27,207 nucleotides of DNA, from positions 1 to 27,207 of the forward strand of contig DAOVWR010000004.1 of NCBI GenBank assembly GCA_030636545.1. Direction: 5' to 3'. The stretch is from Mycoplasmatota bacterium. Lineage in GTDB: Bacteria; Bacillota_I; Bacilli_A; Izemoplasmatales; Izemoplasmataceae. Of this stretch, positions 16,282-23,269 are shown in pieces. The notes below the pieces were generated by a model. The model made no database searches, was not told the DNA's origin, and worked only from the letters and a program-made list of their open reading frames with translations. Within the stretch, counting starts at the first letter, position 1. Each line of letters begins with the position of its first letter. The position numbers and the translations under genes are program-made.

Positions 16282-17249
16282 TAGAAGATATCCCCAAACA
16301 TTCCATAAATGTACTCTTCAATATCGAAATGTTCCAAGTCATCAATTTTTTCACCAAGACCAACGTATTTTATTGGTATATTAAGTTCATCTTTAATAGC
16401 CAAGACTATTCCACCTTTTGCGGTACCATCTAATTTCGTTAGAACTATACCACTTATATTTGTTACTTCATTAAATATTTTAGCTTGAGACAAACCATTT
16501 TGTCCAGTAGTTGCATCAACTACTAATAGTGTCTCATGTGGTGCTCCTTCAACTTCTCTTGCGATTACCTTATTAATTTTCCCAAGTTCTTTCATTAAAT
16601 TTACTTTATTTTGTAATCTTCCAGCAGTATCACATAAGATAATATCAATACTATTCTCTTCTGCATATTGAATAGCATCAAACATAACGCTAGATGGATC
16701 GCTACCCTCATCTTTTGAGTAAAAAGAAGCTCCTACTCTTTCACTCCATATCTTAAGTTGATTAATAGCTCCCGCTCTAAACGTATCACCAGCAACCATT
16801 AAAACTTTATTACCTTTTTTGATATACTCATTTGCAACTTTACCAATAGTAGTAGTTTTACCAGAGCCGTTTACACCAACAAATAACACTATATTTATTC
16901 TATCATTTCTAATGTCTAAGTTTGAAGTTACTATTTCATCTTTTACATATAACTTAAACATTTCTTCAATAATCAATTCTTTTAAGTCCGTCGGCGCGGT
17001 AATACCCTTAAGTTCAACAGTATCTCGCAGATGACTTACAAACTTAATTACTGTATCTACACCAATATCAGCCATAATGAATATTTCTTCTAACTCATCA
17101 AATAAATCATCAGTAATAATAGTAGTTGTTTCTAATAAGATTTTAAGGTTGTTAAAAATACCAGATCTGGTTTTACTCATACCTAGTTTATATTTTTGAG
17201 CATTTTTTCTTTTTTCTTTTGATTTAAATAACTTATCAAAAAATCCCAT
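16281..17249 (-). CDS. ftsY: SRP receptor FtsY
   Basis: Membrane-associated SRP receptor GTPase that pairs with Ffh at the translocon. At 322 residues it lacks the long acidic A domain of E. coli; a short basic N terminus (MGFFDKLFKSKEKRK) leads straight to the N domain, typical of Gram-positives. The G domain shows G1 GVNGSGKTTTIGKVA, GDTFRAGAINQL, DTAGRLQNK and TKLDGTAKGG. It is the first gene of the ftsY-ylxM-ffh operon, with an extended -10 promoter 35-45 bases upstream. Confidence 0.97.
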   Translation of the reverse strand: MGFFDKLFKSKEKRKNAQKYKLGMSKTRSGIFNNLKILLETTTIITDDLFDELEEIFIMADIGVDTVIKFVSHLRDTVELKGITAPTDLKELIIEEMFKLYVKDEIVTSNLDIRNDRINIVLFVGVNGSGKTTTIGKVANEYIKKGNKVLMVAGDTFRAGAINQLKIWSERVGASFYSKDEGSDPSSVMFDAIQYAEENSIDIILCDTAGRLQNKVNLMKELGKINKVIAREVEGAPHETLLVVDATTGQNGLSQAKIFNEVTNISGIVLTKLDGTAKGGIVLAIKDELNIPIKYVGLGEKIDDLEHFDIEEYIYGMFGDIF

Positions 17250-17282
17250 AAAACAACAACTTCTTTCTTATTAAAATCACAA

Positions 17283-17296
17283 AATATTATAACATA
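17283..17296 (-). promoter_or_regulatory. Extended -10 promoter of ftsY-ylxM-ffh
   Basis: Minus-strand TATGTTATAATATT, with TATAAT at 17286-17291 and TGT just upstream; no good -35. It lies between the small-RNA terminator and ftsY. The same 14-mer serves tsaC and the 13617 operon. Confidence 0.65.
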
Positions 17297-17321
17297 CTTC
17301 ACAAAAATCTTCTATAAATAT

Positions 17322-17347
17322 AAAAAAAATTCCCTATTAAAAGGGAA
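17322..17347 (-). terminator. Terminator of the candidate small RNA
   Basis: Minus-strand stem TTCCCT-TTTAAT-AGGGAA (17330-17347) followed directly by eight T (17322-17329): a standard intrinsic terminator. It is not placed behind any protein gene, which is the main sign that a separate short RNA ends here. It also insulates ftsY from upstream transcription. Confidence 0.8.
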
Positions 17348-17437
17348 AATCCGCATCTCTGCGGATTAAGGAAGGGGATGTGTGAATAATAAAATTATTC
17401 ACCATGCTATGTAAGGGATAAGTTGCGACATAGTCGC
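17322..17437 (-). ncRNA. Candidate small regulatory RNA with C-rich loops
   Basis: This lies in the 344-base gap between topA and ftsY. A promoter (17444-17473) and an intrinsic terminator (17322-17347) frame a predicted RNA of about 116 bases. From 5' it shows a stem at 17423-17439, whose first bases may precede the RNA start; a perfect 9-bp stem at 17382-17402 (GTGAATAAT/ATTATTCAC); an 8-bp stem at 17348-17367 (AATCCGCA/TGCGGATT); and the terminator stem. Between stems lie unpaired C-rich stretches, CTTATCCCTTACATAG and ACACATCCCCTTCCTT, able to pair with ribosome binding sites. That layout resembles RsaE/RoxS-type small RNAs of Bacilli; homology is not shown. No reading frame of useful length is present. 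Confidence 0.6.
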
Positions 17438-17443
17438 AATATA

Positions 17444-17473
17444 AATATAACATATTTACCAACATTTTGTCAA
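17444..17473 (-). promoter_or_regulatory. Promoter of the candidate small RNA
   Basis: Minus-strand consensus -35 TTGACA (17468-17473), an 18-base gap and TATATT (17444-17449). TTATAT with a 17-base gap is an alternative. The predicted start is near 17437. Its -35 lies in the middle of a dyad at 17460-17483, so it may be under repressor control. Confidence 0.6.
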
Positions 17474-17483
17474 TAAAATGTTG
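17460..17483. promoter_or_regulatory. Perfect 9-bp dyad over the small-RNA -35 box
   Basis: Inverted repeat with arms CAACATTTT and AAAATGTTG and a 6-base spacer that contains most of the TTGACA box. It has the layout of a repressor operator. No T-run follows on the minus strand, so it is not a terminator there. The binding protein is unknown. Confidence 0.45.
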
Positions 17484-17501
17484 ATATATTTTGTTCATTG
17501 T

Positions 17502-17522
17502 AGTGATAGTTGAACTATCACT
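17502..17522. repeat. Perfect 9-bp dyad upstream of the small RNA
   Basis: AGTGATAGT-TGA-ACTATCACT, a perfect 21-base dyad about 50 bases upstream of the small-RNA promoter and downstream of the topA terminator. There is no T-tract. It may be a second regulator site or part of an untranslated structure. Nothing else is recognised between it and the topA terminator. Confidence 0.45.
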
Positions 17523-17565
17523 GTCCGTTGCTATATTAGGCCATTTATAATATTTGTGTTTAATG

Positions 17566-17595
17566 AAAAAGACACTTATATTGAGTGTCTTTTTT
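17566..17595 (-). terminator. Terminator after topA
   Basis: Stem AGACACT / AGTGTCT (17570-17590) with a 7-base loop, A-rich on one side and T-rich on the other in both directions. It overlaps the topA stop codon and separates topA from the small-RNA region. Confidence 0.85.
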
Positions 17596-19672
17596 ATGAT
17601 ATTTTATCTTCTACTTTATATCCACATTTTTTAGTCTCTTGGCAGATAACTCCACCCTTATTATCATCAATAAGAAGACTACCACATTTCGGACATAATT
17701 CTCCTGTTGGAAGTCCAAATAACATATTTTTACAGGCTGGGAAGTTATTACAAGCGTAGAATTTCTTTCCACGGTTTCGACCGTTTTTAGCTGTACGTTC
17801 TACGATTTCTCCTTTGCCACATTTAGGACATTTTACACCTGTAGTTACTACTACTGGTTTCTCGTATTCTTTTGTCTTAATGTATTTACAATTTGGGAAA
17901 TCACTACATGCTTCAAAAGTTCCATATTTAGATGTTCTTTCGACCATCGGTGATCCACACTTAGGACAATCTTCACCTGTATATTTAGGTGCTATTTTAT
18001 CCATATTCTTATTAGCTCTGTCAACCATTGGAATAAATGCATCATAGAATTTAGAAATAATATCTGTTTGGTTTTGTTCACCAGTTGTGATTTCATCTAA
18101 TACTCTTTCCATTCTGGCAGTATAATCAACACTAATTATTTGTCCGAAGAATTCATCAAGTTTTTCAATTGTTAGTGTTCCTTGTTCAGTTGGAATAAAT
18201 TTCTTTTCTTTGATTGATACATATTTTCTATTTTTAATAGTTGTGATTGTTTGCGAGTAAGTTGATGGACGACCTATTCCTAAATCTTCCATTTCCTTGA
18301 TTAATCTTGCTTCTGTGAATCTTGGTGGATGTTTTGTGAAGTGTTGAGATTTATCAACACTTTCAGGAACAATTGTTGATTTCGCAACAAGGTCTGGTAA
18401 TTCACCTAGATCTAGTTTTTCATATTTTCCATATAGTTTTAAATATCCATCAAATACTAAGTCTTGTGCAGTTGCTTTGAATAATGATTTGTTATTCACC
18501 AATTCAACTGTTTTAGTACTAATAACTGCTGGAGTCATTAATGATGAGATAGTTCTTTCATATATTAGTGTATAAAGAGCTGATTCATCTTTTGATAAGA
18601 ATCTATTTACTGATGCTGGATTTCTAAAGACATTTGTCGGTCTGATTGCCTCGTGAGCATCTTGAACATTAGGTCCTTTTTTAGTTACAACTTTAGCTTT
18701 TCCAACGTATTTCTTACCATATGTTTCCTCAATATACTTATAAGCAGGTGATGTGAATACGTTACTTAATCTTGCTGAATCAGTACGCATGTATGTAATT
18801 AGTCCAACTGTTTCATTTTCTAAATCCATACCTTCGTATAGTTTTTGAGCTAGTAACATTGTTTTTTGAGAACTGAATCCTAATTTAATTGAAGCTTCTT
18901 GTTGAAGTGCTGATGTTGTAAATGGTAATTTTGCATCTCTTTTTCTTTCTTTAACATCAATACTATCAATTAAGAACTCTTTATTAAGTGTTGCAAGTAA
19001 TTCATCAGTTACCTGTTCGTTTTCTAATTTAATAAGTTTTTTATTAAATTTTACTAAATCTGCAGTAAATCCTTGAAATTCTGCTTTAACTTTCCAATAT
19101 TCTTCTTCATTAAATGCTTGGATTTCTTTTTCTTTATCAACGATTAGTTTTAAAGTAGCACTTTGAACACGTCCAGCTGATTTAGATTTAATTTTATTTT
19201 GAAGCAATTTAGATAGTTTAAATCCGATAATACGATCTAATATTCTTCTAGTTTCTTGTGAAGATACTAATCCTAAATCTATTTCTCTGGGATTTTCAAA
19301 AGCTTTTATAACAGCACTTTTAGTGATTTCATTAAAAATGACTCTCTTTGAAGGAATGTCACCAATTTCTAAGACTTCCTTTAAGTGCCAACTAATTGCC
19401 TCTCCCTCTCTGTCTGGATCGGTTGCGAGATATATTTCTGAAGCATTCTTAAATGCTGCTTTTAATTCCTTAACAACTTGTTTCTTTTCCTTAATAATTA
19501 CGTATTTAGGGGCATAGTTGTTTTCTATATCTAAACCTAGTCCGCCAACGCCACTTATAGCTAAATCACGGATATGTCCTTTTGAAGATAATACAACATA
19601 TTCATCACCAAGATATTGTTCAATAGTTTTTGACTTACTAGGTGATTCCACTATAACTAATTTTGTTTTCAT
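17594..19672 (-). CDS. topA: DNA topoisomerase I
   Basis: Type IA topoisomerase that relaxes negative supercoils. It has 692 residues. The Toprim domain covers about 1-130 (VIVESPSKSKTIEQYLG, and DPDREGEA at 85-92). The catalytic tyrosine is Tyr294 in GLITYMRTDSARLS. Three C-terminal four-cysteine zinc ribbons follow: one beginning CPKCGSPM, one CPKCGKGE and one CPKCGSLL. The ATG has AGGAGG 7 bases upstream and a consensus promoter about 30-55 bases away. It is monocistronic, with a terminator directly behind. Confidence 0.97.
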   Translation of the reverse strand: MKTKLVIVESPSKSKTIEQYLGDEYVVLSSKGHIRDLAISGVGGLGLDIENNYAPKYVIIKEKKQVVKELKAAFKNASEIYLATDPDREGEAISWHLKEVLEIGDIPSKRVIFNEITKSAVIKAFENPREIDLGLVSSQETRRILDRIIGFKLSKLLQNKIKSKSAGRVQSATLKLIVDKEKEIQAFNEEEYWKVKAEFQGFTADLVKFNKKLIKLENEQVTDELLATLNKEFLIDSIDVKERKRDAKLPFTTSALQQEASIKLGFSSQKTMLLAQKLYEGMDLENETVGLITYMRTDSARLSNVFTSPAYKYIEETYGKKYVGKAKVVTKKGPNVQDAHEAIRPTNVFRNPASVNRFLSKDESALYTLIYERTISSLMTPAVISTKTVELVNNKSLFKATAQDLVFDGYLKLYGKYEKLDLGELPDLVAKSTIVPESVDKSQHFTKHPPRFTEARLIKEMEDLGIGRPSTYSQTITTIKNRKYVSIKEKKFIPTEQGTLTIEKLDEFFGQIISVDYTARMERVLDEITTGEQNQTDIISKFYDAFIPMVDRANKNMDKIAPKYTGEDCPKCGSPMVERTSKYGTFEACSDFPNCKYIKTKEYEKPVVVTTGVKCPKCGKGEIVERTAKNGRNRGKKFYACNNFPACKNMLFGLPTGELCPKCGSLLIDDNKGGVICQETKKCGYKVEDKIS

Positions 19673-19696
19673 GTAGTCGCCTCCTCTTTTCTATAT

Positions 19697-19727
19697 ATTA
19701 TATACACAACTTTTTATACTATGTCAA
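19697..19727 (-). promoter_or_regulatory. Promoter of topA
   Basis: Minus-strand TTGACA (19722-19727), a 17-base gap to TATATA (19699-19704), or 19 bases to a perfect TATAAT (19697-19702). It is one of the few promoters here with a consensus -35. Confidence 0.7.
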
Positions 19728-19773
19728 GTGCATAACTTTATTATATATATATTTATATATAAAAGATTTTTCT

Positions 19774-20619
19774 TTATTTTTTTATAATAAATGTCATTCT
19801 GTCTTTTCCCTGCAAATCTTTCTTCTGGATAATTTCAACATCTTTTAAGTTTTTCTTAATTATCTTTTTAAGTTCTTTTGCCTTATTAAATGCATGTTCA
19901 AACGCAATTAAATATGTATCATTTAAAACGCTTTCTGCATTTTTAATGATTGCACGATAAAAGTCTAGTCCATCTTCTCCACCAAATAATGCTACACTTG
20001 GCTCATTATCTTTTACTAATCCTTCAACAAATTCTTTATTAGGTATGTATGGTGGGTTTGATACTAACATATCAAACTTCATTCCACTTAGTGGTTCTAA
20101 CATATCTCCTTCTAAAAATTTAACATTTGCTTTTAGTTTTTTATTGTTTTTTCTAGCTACAATTAATGCTGCTTTTGATATATCTGTAGCTGTTACATTC
20201 ATATTGTTTTCCTCAAGGTCTATTGTAATTGCTAAACAACCTGATCCTGTTCCAATATCTGCAACTTCTATTTCTTTATCTCCAAATAATTCTTCTGAAT
20301 AAATTAAGATATTCCCCAGTAATTCTTCTGTTTCAAACCTCGGAATTAAAACATCACTATTTACAATGAAACGATGTCCATAAAAATCTTGGTATCCCGT
20401 GATATGTTGAATAGGGATATTTTTAGCAATATAACGATCTACTCCATATAAAAAGTCTTGATACATTGCATCTGGGATTTCTTCATCTAAAGCAAGGAGT
20501 AGTTTTGCACTATCCATTTTCGCAAAATGGAGGAGTAGCAACTTAACTCCTGAATCTTCTTTTTGATTGTCTAATGCATATTGCTCATTAATTTTTAATA
20601 TTTCTCTATATGTTGGCAT
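19774..20619 (-). CDS. prmC: Release factor glutamine methyltransferase
   Basis: N5-methylates the glutamine of the GGQ motif in release factors, using S-adenosylmethionine. The helical N-terminal domain covers about 1-85. The methyltransferase domain has motif I VADIGTGSGCLAI and the substrate-binding NPPYIP (about 188-193), which holds the target glutamine. A frame starting at GTG 20628 exists, but that GTG is within the AGAGGTG ribosome binding site; ATG 20617-20619 (MPTYREIL) is the better start, giving 281 residues. It follows prfA, whose product is its substrate. Confidence 0.95.
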   Translation of the reverse strand: MPTYREILKINEQYALDNQKEDSGVKLLLLHFAKMDSAKLLLALDEEIPDAMYQDFLYGVDRYIAKNIPIQHITGYQDFYGHRFIVNSDVLIPRFETEELLGNILIYSEELFGDKEIEVADIGTGSGCLAITIDLEENNMNVTATDISKAALIVARKNNKKLKANVKFLEGDMLEPLSGMKFDMLVSNPPYIPNKEFVEGLVKDNEPSVALFGGEDGLDFYRAIIKNAESVLNDTYLIAFEHAFNKAKELKKIIKKNLKDVEIIQKKDLQGKDRMTFIIKK

Positions 20620-20643
20620 ATTCTTCACCTCTTAAAAACATTT

Positions 20644-20667
20644 AAAGAAGAGCGTATGCTCTCCTTT
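20644..20667 (-). other. Hairpin between prfA and prmC
   Basis: Minus-strand AGAGC-ATAC-GCTCT, extended by AAAG/CTTT past one mismatch. The T-run after it is poor, so it may be an mRNA stabiliser or weak attenuator rather than a full terminator. prmC has no obvious promoter of its own and is probably read from the prfA promoter through this element. Confidence 0.4.
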
Positions 20668-20672
20668 GGTTG

Positions 20673-21734
20673 TTATTTTCCTTCAAGTTTTCTTTTTACA
20701 TCAGCCGAAATTAAAGCTTCAATAACTGGTTCTAACTTTCCTTCCATAACACGATCAAGTTGTTGAAGAGTAAATCCAACTCGGTGATCAGTTACACGGT
20801 TTTGTGGATAGTTATAAGTTCTAATTTTTTCACTACGGTCTCCCGTACCGATTTTACTACGACGTTCATCGCCTTCTTTATCTAAACGTTCTTGTAAGAT
20901 TTTATCATACAATCTAGCTTTTAAGATTTTAAGAGCCATGTCTTTATTTTTATGTTGACTTTTTCCATCTTGACAAGTTGCGATTAATCCTGTTGGAACA
21001 TGGGTAACTCTTACCGCAGAATCGGTTGTGTTTACACTTTGTCCTCCAGCTCCACTAGAACGATATGTATCAATTCTAACATCACTCATGTTAAGTTCAA
21101 CCTCAACATCTTCAACCTCAGGTAATACTAGTACTGTCGCAGTTGATGTATGAACTCTTCCTTGTGATTCTGTTTGAGGGACACGTTGAACACGATGTCC
21201 TCCAGATTCATATTTTAAAAATGCATAAACTGAACTTCCTGATACTGTGAATTCAATTTGTGAGAATCCCCCAGCTCCAGAATCTTCTGAGTTTATTACT
21301 TCAATACTCCAATGCTTAAGTTCAGCATATTTAGTATACATTCTAAATAAATCACCAGCGAAGATATTTGCTTCACTTCCTCCAGCTGCCCCACGAATCT
21401 CAATAATAACATTTTTCTCATCATTTGGATCTTTAGGGACTAATAATATTTTAAGTTCTTCTTCTATTTCAGGAACCTTATGTTTAATTTCTTCTAATTC
21501 CATATGAGCCATTTCAACAATCTCTTTATCTTCATCAGCTAACATTTCATTTAGATCACTAATAGTACTTAAAACCTCATTATACTCAGCATAAAGATTA
21601 ACGGCAGCCTCTAAAGATCTTTGCTCTTTAGAAAGTTCTGTCATTTTACTTATATGTTTTAAAATATCAGGGTTCATTAATTCTTCGGTGATTTCATTAT
21701 ATCTTTTCACCATTCTATCTAATCTATCTATCAT
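20673..21734 (-). CDS. prfA: Peptide chain release factor 1
   Basis: Recognises UAA and UAG and triggers peptide release. The catalytic GGQ is in SSGAGGQSVNTTDSAVR (about 230-232). The stop-reading PxT tripeptide is in QRVPQTESQGRVHTS, which marks RF1 rather than RF2 (SPF). Candidate starts are GTG 21743, ATG 21740 and ATG 21734. I chose the last (MIDRLDRMV) because CGGAG lies 8 bases upstream and other RF1 proteins begin this way, giving 353 residues. It has its own promoter and is followed by prmC, which modifies it. Confidence 0.97.
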   Translation of the reverse strand: MIDRLDRMVKRYNEITEELMNPDILKHISKMTELSKEQRSLEAAVNLYAEYNEVLSTISDLNEMLADEDKEIVEMAHMELEEIKHKVPEIEEELKILLVPKDPNDEKNVIIEIRGAAGGSEANIFAGDLFRMYTKYAELKHWSIEVINSEDSGAGGFSQIEFTVSGSSVYAFLKYESGGHRVQRVPQTESQGRVHTSTATVLVLPEVEDVEVELNMSDVRIDTYRSSGAGGQSVNTTDSAVRVTHVPTGLIATCQDGKSQHKNKDMALKILKARLYDKILQERLDKEGDERRSKIGTGDRSEKIRTYNYPQNRVTDHRVGFTLQQLDRVMEGKLEPVIEALISADVKRKLEGK

Positions 21735-21753
21735 AGTCATCACTCCGCATTAT

Positions 21754-21782
21754 ATTATATTACAACGTTCTTAAATTTTCAA
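21754..21782 (-). promoter_or_regulatory. Promoter of prfA-prmC
   Basis: Minus-strand TTGAAA (21777-21782), a 17-base gap and TATAAT (21754-21759). The -35 overlaps the stop codon of the upstream MATE gene. No terminator is visible after the MATE gene, so read-through into prfA is possible. Confidence 0.7.
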
Positions 21783-23173
21783 CTAAGAACTAACTTCGCT
21801 TTTTTTATCTTACGTAAATATAGTAAGAACCACACTGTTAAAACAACACCTTTTAAAACACTTGAAATCGAAACTACCCACCAGATTCCGATAAATCCAA
21901 TAGATAGGGCTAATAAGTAAGCAAAAGGAATTCTGAGTGAGTTTCCGACTATTCCTACGCTTGATGGTATCATTGTTTTACCTAATCCCATAAATGCTCC
22001 TGCAGTACCTAACTCAATGATCATAAATAACTGAGAAAAACTTAAAATCTCTAAATACATTTTACCTATCGCTAGTGTTTCAGGGTCACTTACAAAGATT
22101 CCAAATAATTGTTCAGCAAACACAAATAATATTACATTAATTAATATTCCATAAGGAATAAGTAATTTTAATGCTGCAAAATAACCTTCTCTAATTCGAT
22201 CAAATCGTTTAGCCCCATAATTTTGTCCAACAAAACTAGCTAAAGCTACTTGGAAACCTAAAGCAATCATCCAGGCAAGTGCTTCAATGTGTGAACCTAC
22301 TCTCTGAACTGCCATTACATGTTTACCATAAGAGGCAATCATTATTCCAATTGTAATACTAATTCCTGTGAAGAAAATACTTTGTGCACCTACTGGTGAA
22401 CCAATCTTAATAATTTTCTTAAACATGGCACTATCATAATATTTCTTAAAGTTAATTGTGAAAGGTTTATATTTACTCATATAAATGATTAGGTAAGTAA
22501 TTAAGACGAATGATTGCGCAATCGCTGTTGCGATGGCAGCACCTTTTATCCCCATTCCTAATCCAGTGATTTGTAATCCAAAGACAGTAAAGTCTTGTAA
22601 GATGAAGATTGGATCTAAAATAATATTTATTACTAGTCCTGAGGCGGTAATTAGAAAAGTATTTATTGTTTTTCCAAGCCCATCATATACTCCATTAAAT
22701 ATATTAACAAGAAAATAAGCAAATCCAAATAATGAAATTATTCTTAAATATTCATATGCATATGTTTCTATATTTATATTACCAATCTTAAACAAGGCAA
22801 TAAAAGTACTTGCTCCAAAAAAGCCTACGAGAGTATAAATAGCAGTTAAAATTAACATCAATATAAGACCATTATTCCCAGCTCTTGTAACTTCATCCAT
22901 ATCATTTTTTCCAGCTGCCTGACTTACTGACACTGATGTTCCTACTTTAGCTAATAAAATAAGTCCAAATCCTAACCAAACAAAGTATCCTGCGGTACCT
23001 ACCCCAGAAATTGCTTCGACATGGTCTAGGCCAATACTATCAACCTTACCAACCCAAAACATATCAGTTAGGTTATAAGTCATTTGAACAATACTTGTTA
23101 GTAATGTCGGTATAGCTACTATTAATAACTTAGTTATTATGTTTCCACTTGTTAAATCTATTTTGTCCTTCAT
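21779..23173 (-). CDS. MATE-family efflux transporter
   Basis: Multidrug and toxic-compound extrusion protein of about 464 residues with twelve predicted membrane helices, exporting organic cations or drugs in exchange for Na+ or H+. The N terminus is typical of the DinF/NorM-like bacterial group: LTSGNIITKLLIVAIPTLL and TYNLTDMFWVGKV. The second half repeats the fold (IIKIGSPVGAQSIFF). A GTG start at 23182 is possible, but it sits inside the AAAAGGTGAT ribosome binding site. ATG 23171-23173 is preferred. The transported compound and coupling ion are unknown. A palindrome overlaps its -10 box, suggesting regulation. Confidence 0.9.
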   Translation of the reverse strand: MKDKIDLTSGNIITKLLIVAIPTLLTSIVQMTYNLTDMFWVGKVDSIGLDHVEAISGVGTAGYFVWLGFGLILLAKVGTSVSVSQAAGKNDMDEVTRAGNNGLILMLILTAIYTLVGFFGASTFIALFKIGNINIETYAYEYLRIISLFGFAYFLVNIFNGVYDGLGKTINTFLITASGLVINIILDPIFILQDFTVFGLQITGLGMGIKGAAIATAIAQSFVLITYLIIYMSKYKPFTINFKKYYDSAMFKKIIKIGSPVGAQSIFFTGISITIGIMIASYGKHVMAVQRVGSHIEALAWMIALGFQVALASFVGQNYGAKRFDRIREGYFAALKLLIPYGILINVILFVFAEQLFGIFVSDPETLAIGKMYLEILSFSQLFMIIELGTAGAFMGLGKTMIPSSVGIVGNSLRIPFAYLLALSIGFIGIWWVVSISSVLKGVVLTVWFLLYLRKIKKAKLVLS

Positions 23174-23192
23174 GTATATCACCTTTTCACTT

Positions 23193-23207
23193 GTGATATT
23201 ATATCAC
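23193..23207 (-). promoter_or_regulatory. MATE promoter -10 inside a perfect palindrome
   Basis: Minus-strand TATAAT (23198-23203) lies at the centre of GTGATAT-A-ATATCAC, a perfect 7-bp dyad with one central base. The symmetry nearly continues outward (ACTT against AAGT, offset by one base). A regulator bound here would block polymerase. The -35 is weak. Confidence 0.55.
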
Positions 23208-23242
23208 TAAGTTGATTAAAAACCTACAGATTTATATTAAAG

Positions 23243-23269
23243 AAAAAAACCTTAAAAATCAAGGTTTTT
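23243..23269 (-). terminator. Terminator of the hyd operon
   Basis: Stem AAAAACCTT / AAGGTTTTT (23245-23269) with a 7-base loop, followed on the minus strand by TTTCTTT. It overlaps the hydF stop codon, which defines hydF as the last gene of the operon. Confidence 0.85.

Noticed and set aside
17322..17437. 4.5S/SRP RNA gene next to ftsY and ffh
   Set aside because: The context is tempting, but the RNA lacks the conserved SRP domain IV (GGAAG-type loop with the AGCAG/CAGG internal loop) and folds as separate short hairpins, not one long rod.
17814..18047. Plus-strand reading frames opposite topA, prmC, ftsY, atpF and others
   Set aside because: They are antisense shadows of well-recognised genes with no ribosome binding sites or recognisable protein features.
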